Source of the DNA: Salvia splendens
Taxonomy: Eukaryota; Streptophyta; Magnoliopsida; Lamiales; Lamiaceae
Reading direction: 5' to 3'
Assembly: GCF_004379255.2 (NCBI RefSeq)
Contig: NC_056035.1
Span: forward strand, 17,753,902-17,817,901
Length of the DNA stretch: 64,000 bases
Shown here: positions 10,645 through 21,908 of the stretch, piece by piece
Position numbering within the stretch: the first letter of the stretch is position 1
Layout of the letters: each line of letters opens with the position of its first letter
The notes under the pieces: generated by a model
Seen by the model: the letters and a program-made list of their open reading frames with translations, nothing else
Told to the model about the DNA's origin: nothing
Databases searched by the model: none
Program-made: the position numbers and the translations under genes

Positions 10645-12322
10645 ACACATTTCTTCTTCTTCTTCTTCTTCTTTTTAATTTTTTTTGTAACTATCTTGAG
10701 CTCCTGCAGCTCATCCACGCAGAGCAAGTTTTATTTCTTTTTGTATATACACATATGCCCCTTTGTATTGTAGATCAATGGAAAAGAGAAGCTAAGAGGA
10801 AGGCTTGTGTTTTTTTAAAATTTTTTGCCCTTCTGAAGCCGCGGCAGATGTTTTTTTGGATGTGGAGGAGCTTAAAATTGTCCAGTAAAACTAATTGGGT
10901 TGGTATAATTAAAATTATGAATATTGTGTTTTTAATTTACTCAATGTTAGATCTTTATCTAATGACAGGAGTAGTACTGTTGAGTTCAATTTCGGGCGGT
11001 TTAAAGGTGGACGTAGATGACCAACATGCACTTCCCCGAGCACTTAATATAACACGGATCTTCAAATCTGCAACAAGAATCTCTCTTTTTCTTTTCTTTT
11101 CTGAGGGTTTCTGCATTTCATTTTTCTTTTTCCCTTAGCTGATTCAGTCCAACAAAATGGAGCTCCAAAACCACTAATGCAATTTTGGAATGCAGCTCAT
11201 AAAGAGAGATTTCGCCAAAAGAAAACTCTCGGTTTATCAAAGTGAGTGATAAATGAGGGAAACCCCTGTTTTCTTATATGCTGGTAACCTCCTCCTTTAT
11301 CCCTTAATAATTTCTCATCACTTCTCCAGTCAAAACCCAAACATTTTATAGACCAAGGTGACTTCTCCAGCTTAACTATTAACGGCTCAATACCAATGTT
11401 GACGGGCCCAACTGATAAATATTGTAGGAGTAATTATTAGTAGTATTTTATTTGGACCTCTTCTCTTATGTCTATAAATGATGGCCAACTGATGGTGTTA
11501 ACTAATGAATATACAAGTTTTAATTTACCAACCTGCGACATTTACACTAATTACAAGGACTTCATCATCGTATCTTGATTGCTAATACTTTTGTAATTTA
11601 AATTTATGGTGTTTGGTATTTGGTAAGCTGTATTAGCTGGAAGAAAGAAGAGGGCTGAGTAGTAGTACTACAATTTGATCCATCTCCCAGCTGTAAGGAG
11701 GTCCACATCAAATGCGCAGATGTTTCTCCACCTTCACAATTCTAAGCTTCACATTCACCTTAAAGAAAACATGCTCGTATTACCATGCCAAATCTTGCAA
11801 TAGGAACCACAGCCGTAGGTTCGATGGTCATCCAGTTCAATGGATTCATAGAGCTTCTAATGGATGTTGGAAAGACATGACAAAATTGACATCTTTCCAA
11901 TATTTTCATTTCTATGCAATAATTCAATAAGGTGGATTAAAACTTTCCATATCATCTTTGGATCGCCACATGTCAATCATCTGCGGAAACATAGAAGATG
12001 TGACAATACTAGGCAATAGATGATACCAACTGAAATAACTACTAATACACCTAGTTAAAGACTTTATTTCCACCAGTACACTTCTTGCTTTATCTATTAA
12101 GATTGGTAGAACTTGGGCTCATTATAAGCTTTTTTTTATCGGCTGTGCCTGAGATGGCAAGGAGTAGAGTTCAAAGTGATCTTGCAAACAAACACTCCGA
12201 CATGGTTGCAGGACCATTTGTTGCCCATAGATGGTAAGATTTATCACTGATTAGGCGATTTCATGATAAGGGCAGCCATGGGGAAAACATATACAGCAAA
12301 AAAGCTGCTGTGAGTTAACGAA
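10645..12322. other. 3' flank of the cysteine oxidase gene and intergenic DNA
   Basis: Starts with a (TTC)n run at 10648-10672 in the probable 3' UTR. Plus frames at 10755-11138 and 11712-11930 have no recognisable domain and lack codon structure. The rest is ordinary AT-rich DNA. Confidence 0.4.
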
Positions 12323-12438
12323 TGGTTATAAGTTATAACCTTAAATAAGAGCAATATGTTACACTTATGATCAGAGTCAGTGGTTATAAGTTATAACCTT
12401 AAATAAGAGCAATATGTTACACCTATGATCAGAGTCAG
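12323..12438. repeat. 58-bp tandem duplication
   Basis: Units 12323-12380 and 12381-12438 differ at one base. Each begins with the palindrome GGTTATAAGTTATAACC. The near identity suggests a recent duplication. Confidence 0.95.
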
Positions 12439-12869
12439 TGCAACACTCTCCTTCGCAAGTTGAAGAACCGAGGGTGGCAGTAAATGTGGGTGGAGGCGGG
12501 AGATCCTCTCACATTGCATGTTATAAACGTGGGTGGAAGCAAAAGAACCGTAGGGGTTGGATTTCAGAAAAATCCAGGGTTGTAAACATCAAATCTCTTC
12601 TAACCTTATTATCATAATTCACATACAAAAGTAACAAAACACACAAAATAGATCACACACTTAAATCTTACGTACAAAAGAGTTGCTAATAATTTGCAGT
12701 CTCCACTTATCCGCTATAATAATCATGGTGCTTATCCAATATATCTAATTGTTTTAGCATATTTCCAAACAAACAAGGTCTTAGCTAGCCATAATAAGTA
12801 AACCACAATCTCTTTCTTCGAAGAATTATTTTACTGATTTTGGCTTCTTAATTTTTGTGAATTACTGTA
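12439..12869. other. Intergenic, nothing recognised
   Basis: Between the tandem duplication and the MITE. No reading frame or repeat of note was seen. Confidence 0.4.
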
Positions 12870-12871
12870 TA

Positions 12872-13091
12872 CTCCCTCCGTCCCACAAAAATATGTGCAC
12901 CTTCCATTTTCGTCAGTCCCACAAAAATATGTGCATTTCATTTTTGGAAAGTTATATCAATTAAATAATGTAAGTCCCACTATCCACTCACTCTACTTTA
13001 ACTACCATTCTCCTCCTCTCTCTTACTTTACCAATTTTATCTTAATTCCCGTGCCATACCCAATGCCCATATTTTTATGGTACGGAGGGAG
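12872..13091. mobile_element. Stowaway-like MITE
   Basis: Ends CTCCCTCCGTCCCACAAAAA and ATTTTTATGGTACGGAGGGAG, TA flanks at 12870-12871 and 13092-13093, 220 bp. The left end shows an internal duplication of the CCCACAAAAATATGTGCA block. Confidence 0.85.
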
Positions 13092-14253
13092 TATTATAAA
13101 CATTGAATACATAGCTCAAAAACTTTAAAAAAAGTAGATTAGAACATGATAGGATAAAGACAAAGAAAGCAGCTGTAATCGGGCAGAGTAACCTTCCCCC
13201 ATCTACATTTTTCACAACTGCTGAAACTTGGCTCAACTTGCGGTATGTATAATGCTAAAAAAGAAGAATAAAGCAAAAGACCTCATCTCACACAGTTATG
13301 TGGTGACAAAGGGCTTACTGAATACATATACCGCAAAGAAGAAGGGCTACTCAAAATTAAGGTAGAGAAGTTATAAGGTTCATGCAACTTAAGAAACAGT
13401 AATACCACACATCTACCAACAAGAACAGAAATAACAGAAGAAAGAGATGTAATTTTCTAATGAAAAGGACCTCTAATTTTAATAGATGCTTGAACTGATT
13501 CCTTTTATCAACGAGCAATAGGGTAGACAAAACTTTATTACACAAAATGCTTGTCACACACTGAGCACCATGGTCACACCACAGCTTCTATCAGAACTCT
13601 GAATCAACGCCATACTAAGGATGCATTAGCAACCCCCTATGCCAAATATTCGAAGACTTATCTTCAACCAAACTTCTGATCATGTTTGCTCATGAGATAA
13701 ATGAAAACTACTCTAAAAAGTACACTCACTCTGCCTTACACGTCTGTCATACCAATGTAATCTTTTAAAAAAAAAATTATATTCCTGTCTACACTCCTAG
13801 AACCCAGGAAACAACACTATCAGGCACAACACATCGACAAACCAAAACAGCCTTATAGCATAAACACCAATTTCTGGTTATACTTAGAGCATATGAAATC
13901 CAAACTGTTCAGGTTAGTATCTACCAGGAAGTTATAGCTCGAAAGCACGAGACTAATTAATCAATTAGAATTGAAAACCTAACTCGAAGCCCATCAAATA
14001 GTCCATCTAATCTCGTAAGAACCCCTACAAATTGACAGCAGCCCCACATCAAAATCCAACTAAAAAATGTGCAATATTGCCAACAAAATGCTAAAGTTTC
14101 TCACCTTCTCCTAATTCATATAATGACATATCTTAGAACAACAGTTAGCACAGCATGAGAGAAACTAGTTCCCGAAATTCTGGCCGTGTTCCGATTTTAC
14201 AACCAAAAGGAAAAAGGAAAAAGAAAATCCTCAGAAATCAGAAAATAACCTAA
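13092..14253. other. Probable 3' UTR of the OSTC gene and intergenic DNA
   Basis: The part nearest 14253 is the likely 3' untranslated region of the minus-strand OSTC gene. The remainder has no supported gene. A 66-aa minus frame at 13357-13557 is low-complexity leucine and phenylalanine and is not believed. Confidence 0.4.
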
Positions 14254-14751
14254 TCAACGAAGGTAGGCGGGGATCTTAATGCGAATAAACAGCATGCTCA
14301 TAACGTAAGAAATGACGATGAATGCGATCCCCGCGGTGGAATAGGATACCTTAACACTCTTAGCTCGATTCTTATCGAGAGCGAGATCCAGCAACACGAT
14401 CCCGGTGCCGCCGAGCACGAACATGAAGCCGGACGAGAGCCCCTCGATGATGTACTGGCCGTTGACCCGGCCCGGCATGAATACGACCGGGCGGACCGCC
14501 CCGGTGAAGCGGTCCTGCGTGGATCCGATGCCGGGAGGCTCGACGATGACGTCGTAGACGATTCCGGAGACGACCATGAAGTAGGTGAGGAGGATGAGAG
14601 CGTAGACCGTCATGGCAGAGGGGAGGCTGAAAGACGGCAGCTTCAAGCGGAGGCGCGGCGGGCGGAGGAAGGAGAACGGTAGGACTCGCACGGCGTGGAA
14701 AATCGGGTCGATTGAGCCCGATTGATCGAGCTGCGCAGCGGCGCTGGACAT
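14254..14751 (-). CDS. OSTC-like subunit of the oligosaccharyltransferase complex
   Basis: A single exon of 165 residues. It matches the OSTC/DC2 family by the blocks PSFSLPSAMTVYALILLTYF, GIVYDVIVEPPGIGS, RPVVFMPGRVNGQYIIEGL and the C-terminal IRIKIPAYLR. Three membrane segments are visible at about residues 47-65, 106-123 and 138-156. In eukaryotes this subunit joins the STT3-containing complex in the ER membrane and helps N-glycosylation coupled to the translocon. Length fits the family (about 150-170 aa). The start ATG is the first in frame, after a CT-rich leader (14752-14830). Third positions are strongly G/C-rich in the first half (14400-14750), unlike the AT-rich surroundings; this looks like ordinary variation in an intronless gene. 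Confidence 0.95.
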   Translation of the reverse strand: MSSAAAQLDQSGSIDPIFHAVRVLPFSFLRPPRLRLKLPSFSLPSAMTVYALILLTYFMVVSGIVYDVIVEPPGIGSTQDRFTGAVRPVVFMPGRVNGQYIIEGLSSGFMFVLGGTGIVLLDLALDKNRAKSVKVSYSTAGIAFIVISYVMSMLFIRIKIPAYLR

Positions 14752-14983
14752 GATTTGGGGGTGGATCTGGATTTTGGGGAGTTCAGTGAGAGAGGGATTT
14801 GGAGTGTTTCTACTGCTTCTCTGTGAATTTTCTTTTATTTTATTTCTTCGCTAAAGCTAATTTCAACACTAGCTATAATTTAACTTTTATTTCAATTTTT
14901 AAACTCCGTATATTTAACTAGGTCAACAAATAAATTTAATTAATTTTTAAGAAATAAACCAATTTATTGGTAAATAAATTTAG
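14752..14983. other. Leader and upstream region of the OSTC gene
   Basis: The minus-strand leader is probably 14752-14830. No clear TATA box was located. AT-rich beyond. Confidence 0.35.
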
Positions 14984-15112
14984 GAATATGGAAAAGAAAG
15001 GAATGAATTAGGAGAAATGTATAATATGAATATGGAAAAGAAAGGAATGAACTAGGAGAAATGTATAATATGAATATGGAAAAGAAAGGAATGAACTAGG
15101 AGAAATGTACAT
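14984..15112. repeat. 44-bp tandem repeat, nearly three copies
   Basis: Units start at 14984, 15028 and 15072 (GAATATGGAAAAGAAAGGAA and following), period 44. There is one base difference between unit 1 and the others (atgaaTt versus atgaaCt). The last unit is truncated by about 5 bp. Confidence 0.95.
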
Positions 15113-15222
15113 GATCTAAAATCGTAGTCCACTCAACCAGTCCTCCATCCGTATAGTGTACCGCTGTCAATCAAGAATCACTAGTCTCGGTTATTTAACA
15201 TCATATATTCCCTCTTTAAATT

Positions 15223-17093
15223 AGAGGTGTCGAAATAGGTACCCGCGGATACCCAAACATGATTTTGTGGGTACCCGTACCTAAAAACTTCAATATTATA
15301 TTATCCAATCCCGCCCATTTAGTTATACGGGTAATCCGATACCCGCATCTGGTATCATGTACCCGCAGATGCAGGTACCCAAACCCGCATGCATAATTTG
15401 AATTTTGTATTATATTATTTAATGATATTATGCTTTTAGTTTTCGCTTATCATCAATGCTAGTCATCTAATACAATAATTTTATATGTACATGTTATTTT
15501 GGGATTGTTGCTAGTTGGTACACTATGATTTTAGATTTGTATTTTTTTTACTTTGTTGTATTTGTTGGAAAGAAAAATTCTGAGATACAAACTTGCCATG
15601 TGAAAAGTACACGGAAAATAAAACAATGAAGATTACACGGAAACAACTGAAACTTACACGGAAAAATCTGTGGAAAGCGGTAAGCCGAGTCGAGGAGTCC
15701 TCTTTCCGCAAGACGAGATATGCCCCGGTAGTGCTCTCGGTTTGACGTGTCGTCCCCAAAGATAAAACGGCTTCGTCTCTGAAGTAGCAGCACCGCTAGC
15801 AGCAAAGCTCCGGCGAACGGGAGTAAGGCGGGGGCAGAGCTTCGATGGGAAGATTATGCAGAGAGGGAGAGAGCGTGTATGCAAGAATGCTTGTGTATGT
15901 TCTGTGTAGAATGCAATGGATGCATGCCTATTTATAGGCAAAGTCCACCCGCAGGGGCATTGATGGAGTCAACAGCCATTATGTGTGCCATGATGGATTG
16001 ACTGTAACCACAGGGGGTTATTGACTAGTGCACTAGCCATTGGGAGCTGAAGAGACACGACACACCTGGACATGCTACATGACGGGATACACCATGGACC
16101 GTCGGGGTCCATCGGGGACCTTTTGTCTCTCGTTATGCGTTGGGGTCCAGTGGGGACCTTTGTTTCCCGTTATGCGTCGGGGTCCAACGGGAACATGACG
16201 TGGACCAGGACCCGTCGGGGATAGCGTGGAGTTTGTGGTGGTCTAAAAAGAATAAGCGGGGCTTGAACCCCGCTCAACGACCACCTCCAAAGAACAGCCC
16301 AAAGACCAATTGCCAAGGCACACGACACCCGACACCCGGCGCCCGGCCCCACGGGTCACGGTGCGCGGCGGCGGCACGCGCGTGTGGGCTCTGTCACCCG
16401 TCTTATTCCACGATAATTATTACACATAATAATTCATCTTATTAAATACTTCATCAAAGAAGTTAATTAATCCCTTAGTTTTTCCCATAGCTTATTTCTA
16501 GCTTTATTGTGACCAACTTTAATATATTATTTCTCACTTACCGGGAATCGGATTTGAGAAAATGAATATACTACGGTCATCTACTCGAAACGTAGATCGA
16601 CGCTATTGTATTTAATTTCACAAAATTAAATATCTTGTAACATTATTTATTAGTCAAAGTCGTTTGACCAAGCACGATTCCAACAGTATTTGCATAATTT
16701 CCAACTATTAACTATGCACAAATATGATGATTTCTCATCTCCTAAATATAATATGACTACGTATGAAATATAATACAAATCCAAATTTCAATTAAGCAAA
16801 TATGATAGAAACATCAAGCATGTCTAAAATTAAATCACCATTCAAAAGTTTAATATACACTCATTATATATAAACTTGAAACTAATTAACTAAAATAAAA
16901 TATTTTAAAACCCTAATCCTAAAAATAACGGGTATTATCAGGTTTAACGGGTATACCCGCGCAGGTAGCGGGTATACCCATACCCACAAAAATTTAAAAC
17001 AAACTACCTGATCCCGCCCCGTTTCCCTTTGTCGTCGGGTAGCGGGTCGGGTTGAGGGTTTCCCGATACCCGCTACCCGTTTCGACACCCCTA
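15223..17093. mobile_element. hAT-like non-autonomous element with GGTACCC-rich arms, split by a solo LTR
   Basis: Terminal inverted repeats TAGAGGTGTCGAAA on the left and TAGGGGTGTCGAAA on the right (inverted). Eight-base flanks are CTTTAAAT (15215-15222) and CGGTAAAT (17094-17101), 6 of 8 matching. TAG-GGTGTC ends with 8-bp duplications are typical of plant hAT elements. Both arms (15240-15390 and 16920-17090) are full of GGTACCCG / CGGGTATACC motifs. Without the inserted LTR (15563-16685) and its duplication, the element would be about 740 bp, close to the size of its relative at 6643-7386. Confidence 0.7.
15563..16685 (-). mobile_element. Solo LTR in minus orientation, family distinct from the two copia elements
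   Basis: Starts TGTTGGAA and ends TTCCAACA, 1,123 bp, flanked by a perfect 5-bp duplication GTATT at 15558-15562 and 16686-16690. On the minus strand a TATAAATA box (15936-15929) is followed by a CT-rich stretch, so the LTR reads leftwards. The region 15780-16380 is GC-rich and contains a thrice-repeated GGGGTCCA-GGGGACC motif (about 16080-16190). No internal region remains, which indicates LTR-LTR recombination. Confidence 0.85.
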
Positions 17094-17348
17094 CGGTAAA
17101 TGATGATGAAAACAGCCTACTACTAGAAAAATAGAGATTTTGATATTAGTAAATGTTGACGCAAGACTAGATTGGTTTTATTTAGTTTACTCAAATCTCC
17201 GAAACAAGGCGGCGCGAGGAGCAGCGGCCAGTACAAACTCATGCAATAATTTACATTACACGCACATCTATTTTACAAAAACACGACGACAGAACACAAA
17301 ATTAATGAGGCATGAATGACAAATTGAAAAGCGAGAAACCCAGAATGA
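17094..17348 (-). other. Probable 3' UTR of the PIRL gene
   Basis: Non-coding stretch between the PIRL stop codon and the hAT-like element. No poly(A) signal was identified with confidence. Confidence 0.35.
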
Positions 17349-18839
17349 TCATCTGGAGAAGTAGGACTTGGGAGAGAAGAGTCGCTTGGGCGAGAACATC
17401 CCCATATATCTGGGCGAGGCTAGGCCGTCGATGGGGCGATAACTCGGAATTATGTAGGCCTCCCTATCCGGAATCTTGACGCTCCCGCTGAAGGTCCCGC
17501 ACTTCGCCAGCTTCCCCAGCCAGGAATTCTTCTTGTGCGACTGCTTGTGCGCCATCCCGTTGATGTTGTCACAGAGGTACTGCTTCACCACGTGCAGCCC
17601 CTGCTCCATCACCTCCTGCGGCGGCGACACCAGCGGGTTCCCCTCCACGCTCAGCTTCTGCAGCTTTTTTAGGCACCCGATGGAGTCCGGGAGGGCCGTG
17701 ATCTTGTTGTAGCTCACGTCGAGCTCCACTAGCGACATCAGGAGCCCGATCGAGTAGGGGAGGCCGCCCAGGTACTGGAAGTTCTGGCTCACGTTGAGAA
17801 TCTGGAGGTTTACGAGGTTCTCGAGGTCCTCTGGTAACGAGTGGAGGCAGTTGAGGCGGGCGTCCAGCACCCGGAGGTTGCTCAGGTGGGAGGTCGAGTT
17901 TGGTAGGAAAACCAGCTTGTTTGAGTTCACCGATAGCTTTCTCAGGTTTATGAGCTCGAAACCGATGTTTTCCGGGAGCTGCCGGAGCTTGTTGAAGTTG
18001 GCGTTCAACTCTTGAAGGGATCTGCCAGAGTCAAGTAATTAGGGTTTGATCATGGGAGATATGACCAGTTGACAATTATTTTCTTAAACTAAGTTCACAT
18101 AATGTCTCTTGTGTTGACATTCATAACATAAATTGTTGACTTTGTTTATCAATTTTTAAAAGTCGTGAGCCTAATAGACCCCACCAATTGTTAAGTAGTG
18201 ATAAGGGATAAGTTAGATAGTAAGATGATAAGTTGGGTGTTGGGCCCACAGGTGTGAAGGGAAGATGATAAGCATGGAAAGGGAGAGGAAACGGACAACA
18301 TATGATTAATTAATAAGTAGTACTGGAGATATATATGTAATTAATGAGGTACATATATACCTGCAGTTGTCGATGGTTCTAGGAAGCTGCTGAAGAAGAT
18401 TGCCGGAGACGTTCAAGATCTTGAGTTTGGAGAGACATCCGATGGAGTTGGGGAGGCAGTTGAGCTGGTTGGAGTGCACGTCTAGCACGATCACGTTTAG
18501 CAGCCGCGCTGTCAACGACTCTGGGATGTTCTGTCAATCAAATAATATTAAACAAATCATCACATCTCATGTATTATTCATACAAAAGTAATATGACAAA
18601 TAATTAAAAGTGGACAAATAAATAGTATAGTATACCTGGAGATTGTTGTTGGAGAGGTCTAATTTGCAGATGGTGGCCAAATTGAGAGGGGGGTTAGGGA
18701 GTGAATCCAGAGACATGCCACTCAAATCGACGATCTCGAGCTTAGGGGAGGAATCTTGATCGGAATCCTCTAATCTCATCGGCCTCCCCTTATTATCAAC
18801 ATGCTTACTAATCCCGACTTGCTGATGCTCGTACATCAT
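17349..18839 (-). CDS. Plant intracellular Ras-group-related LRR protein (PIRL)
   Basis: Three exons (18636-18839, 18361-18530, 17349-18021) give 348 residues; phases close. The ATG at 18839 is the first in frame; one codon upstream is GTG. After a short polar N-terminus (about 35 residues), ten or so leucine-rich repeats of the SHOC2/Ras-group type follow: [108 protein letters not shown], and on to [15 protein letters not shown]. The C-terminus has the family-typical GLHVVKQYL and a serine- and basic-rich tail. PIRLs are cytosolic, plant-specific scaffolds; some act in pollen. The short N-terminus suggests the PIRL6/7/8-like group rather than the long PIRL1/5/9 types, but this is not firm. 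Confidence 0.93.
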
Positions 18840-19455
18840 CTTCACACACCTCGATAGATCTCTCTAAATATATCTGTATGATCAAATTCTCGGCCAAATT
18901 AAATGAATACACTACTCATTCATTTGGGATGACAAGACTCTTCATGAGCTTGTCAATCTATGAGAAATCTCAAGAAAACAAGATCAAGATATACAGAGGG
19001 AGTGAAGGGGTATATGTATATATTGAGAGAGAGAGAGAGGGAGAGAGAAGAATTAAGGAGGTGTAGTTACGTAATTTAGAGATGGTACGTACGGTCAATA
19101 AGAATGCTAAGGTACAAAATCCGTATAATACGCGTGACGTTACCTGCTTCCAAAAGTCAACCCTTTCAGTTACTTGTGCTACCCGCCAAATGCGCTCTAC
19201 TTCCCCACCTCCTTTTCCATTTTTCAATTACGTTACCAACCTATTATTATATTCATTTTATTTTTAAATTATATGTTTCATAATGTACTTCATTTTTTAT
19301 TTTTATTTCTAAATCATCATTTTTACGTTTTTCATTTTATGTATTGCTTCAAATGCCCCTAACTCAAGTTATAATTTGTCAAAAGTTCAAGTTGAGATTT
19401 AATTTAAAAACTTGAATCCCAAAAACTTGTCACTTATTCCGATCGATCAATGTTA
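18840..19455 (-). promoter_or_regulatory. Leader and promoter region of the PIRL gene
   Basis: A GA-dinucleotide run on plus at 19023-19048 (CT on the gene strand) lies about 190 bp upstream of the start, typical of plant leaders or core promoters. Frames of 60-85 codons on both strands here are low complexity and not believed. Confidence 0.35.
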
Positions 19456-19707
19456 CTCCTTCCGTTTTATAGTAATGAAGACGTTTCTTTTCGGCACGGA
19501 GATTAAGAAAATTGTGTTAGGTGAGTTAAGTAAATGGAGAATAAAGTGAAAAATGAAAAAGGTAGAGAGATGAAGAGAAAATAAAGTAGGAAAGAGTAAA
19601 GTAGGTGTGGAGAAATGTGTTGACTTTTACTAAAAATGGAAATGACTCTAATACTATGGAACGTACTAAAATAGTAAAATGACTCTATTACTATGGAACG
19701 GAGGGAA
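19456..19707. mobile_element. Stowaway-like MITE
   Basis: Left end CTCCTTCCGTTTTATAGTAA and right end TTACTATGGAACGGAGGGAA, about 252 bp. A TA flank is clear on the left. The 3' end carries an extra partial copy of the terminal block (ACTCTAATACTATGGAACG repeated at ~19635 and ~19682). Confidence 0.8.
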
Positions 19708-20123
19708 TATCTTTTACAAACTATATTTATTTATTATTCTAAATTAAAAAAATACAAAATTAAAGTTTGTGATTTAACAGTCATAATGTGTGTATATTAC
19801 TGTTCCAAGTTTGAAATTAAAGATATACTTCCTACTACTCCTGTATTTTTTTAGTTGGAAAAATTAAATAGCCGGATTTCCTATGAACGGGAATATAAAT
19901 GTTGATTCGGTCACATTGTGCAATAGATAATGATGATCATAAATACAATACGTCGTACAGTTTTTTTTTGGTTTCGAAGATCGGTGAGATGGCACATTTT
20001 AGTGTAGATGTCACCAATTATTAATAACAAATTTAAACTTAAAAGTATACTATCTACTCATTTACTTTTCATACTCACAAAATTTAAAATGGTGATTTAG
20101 ATTTATTTTATTATAAATGGGTA
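19708..20123. other. AT-rich intergenic, nothing recognised
   Basis: No gene, repeat or regulatory signal that I can support. Confidence 0.35.
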
Positions 20124-20324
20124 CTTCCTCCATCCCATCGAAGATGATCCACTTTCTTTTTTGGTTTATCCAAATTAAAATGACCCTTACTGAAAATAGA
20201 AACGCATTTATTTCTACTTTATTACATTTCTCTTATTTTATTCTCTTCACTTAATACACAAATTAAAATTGCATAAAGTCTCATGCCGCCCAAGAAATGA
20301 GTCATCTTCCTTGAAACGGGAGAG
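20124..20324. mobile_element. Stowaway-like MITE
   Basis: Ends CTTCCTCCATCCCATCGAAG and CTTCCTTGAAACGGGAGAG are inverted relatives. TA flanks are at 20122-20123 and 20325-20326. About 200 bp, older than the other copies judging by end mismatches. Confidence 0.7.
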
Positions 20325-21907
20325 TATATTTTGTTCAAAAACCTAAAATTAGATATATTTGGAATACCATTAGAACTGCTATAAAACTTATCTATTGTAG
20401 GTTTTGGAGTATTATTGGAGATGATATTTTTTTTTTCAGATAATTACCAAAGGTATTCACCAACGGGCTTAGTGACTATTCCTCGCACTACTTTGCCAAA
20501 TATTTCATCAGAAAATTATGACAAAGGAAGTAGCCATGAAATCCCAAGAAACAATGTATACGTGCTTGTTTCTTTTTTCTGCTGAAGAAACACTTGCAAT
20601 GGCATTCAATGTCTTGTTGTATATTAGATGTGTTAAAACTATTGAATCTTGTCTCACATCGATTTAGTGATGATCCTAGTCCATTTAATAATTTATATAA
20701 GTATGGATAATCCTCTCCATCATAAACCTTTTAAGAGGTGATTGGTCTATTTCTAATAAATGTAAACACAATTTGGGCAGAATGTGTTTTGAAAGTGGAT
20801 ATGAACAAATACAGAAAAGATTATCTTCCAAAATTTTTTGGTGAACATATATTCTGCATAGATAAACTTATAACAAGGAAACACGAGGAAACATATTTTG
20901 CAGAAGAAATTTATATTGATAACAATCTAATACTATCAATGTTCGATGCGGTGAAACAAACTTTACATGAAAATATGTAGTACTATTATCATAGTAAGAA
21001 TGAACTAGAATCAACACCTAATATCCAAACAACTTATCTATTCAAACAATCGAGCAAAATTTTGCGTCTTAAATTTTAGCTATATTAAAAAATATGCATC
21101 CCTAACTTTGCATTCTTATGAAGAAAAGTAGTATTATTTCAGCCATAAATCTGTGATTTAGCCTAATTGATTTGAAGTTGGGCTTAACGCACTAATATTT
21201 CCGTGATTGAATTGCGATAATATTATTCCTACTCCGTCGTAATATTGTGATAAAAGGCTCAACTCCAAATTATGTTTAATTGGACTTAATAGTTTGCCTA
21301 GACATACACACCTACAATCAAAACAATACTTGAACTGGTAATTTAAAATTCAGTTAGTAGAACAACATATCTAGTAACATTCGCTAAAATTATTATATTT
21401 TGGGGCTGGTTAAAATCAAAACGTATCTTTTTTTATTAAAACTCATAACTACAAAGATTTCATGCACATGTGTAATGAACATTTTGTATATGTAATGGAC
21501 TATACCTTGTAATAAATATTAGAAACTAAATTGGGGCCACTAAATCTTGATTATTTTGATGGATTAGATGAGATGACGTAGATATGTTGTGTTATTTTTC
21601 GTTATTCATCACATAGTGAAATTACTTCAACCGAGGTGCATTTAGGTAAAATCGTACTATTAATTACAAGGATCGGTTTCCTATACAAAGTATTAAAGAC
21701 GCACTGTAATGAAGTAATTTATTTTATTACGTACTAAAATGAAGTAACAAACCTACATAAATGAAGTAAAAATATACTGGAATAAGTAAAAATCTACTGA
21801 AAATAAGTTTTGCATTGGTATATTTCAATTTAATAGTTCAATATGTTATACGCCAAACGATAGTAATGAACTAGTACTTTGTTTACTAAATAATGAACCA
21901 AATGTAT
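20325..21907. other. Intergenic; one unassigned 80-codon frame
   Basis: Mostly AT-rich. A plus frame at 20738-20980 (80 codons; contains KVDMNKYRKDYLPKFFGEHI and FAEEIYIDNNLILSMFDAV) has a gene-like amino-acid mix but no family I recognise, no promoter and no splice partners. At ~21700-21800 short variants of TACTGAAATAAGTAAAAATCTAC recur. Nothing else is supported. Confidence 0.35.
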
Positions 21908-21908
21908 A

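Noticed and set aside
16140..16445. 101-codon plus frame in the solo LTR at 15563-16685
   Set aside because: Lies against the LTR's transcriptional direction, within a GC-rich segment; no domain.
20738..20980. 80-codon plus frame KVDMNKYRKDYLPKFFGEHI...
   Set aside because: Amino-acid mix is plausible, but there is no domain, promoter or neighbouring exon. Kept only as a note in the intergenic entry.
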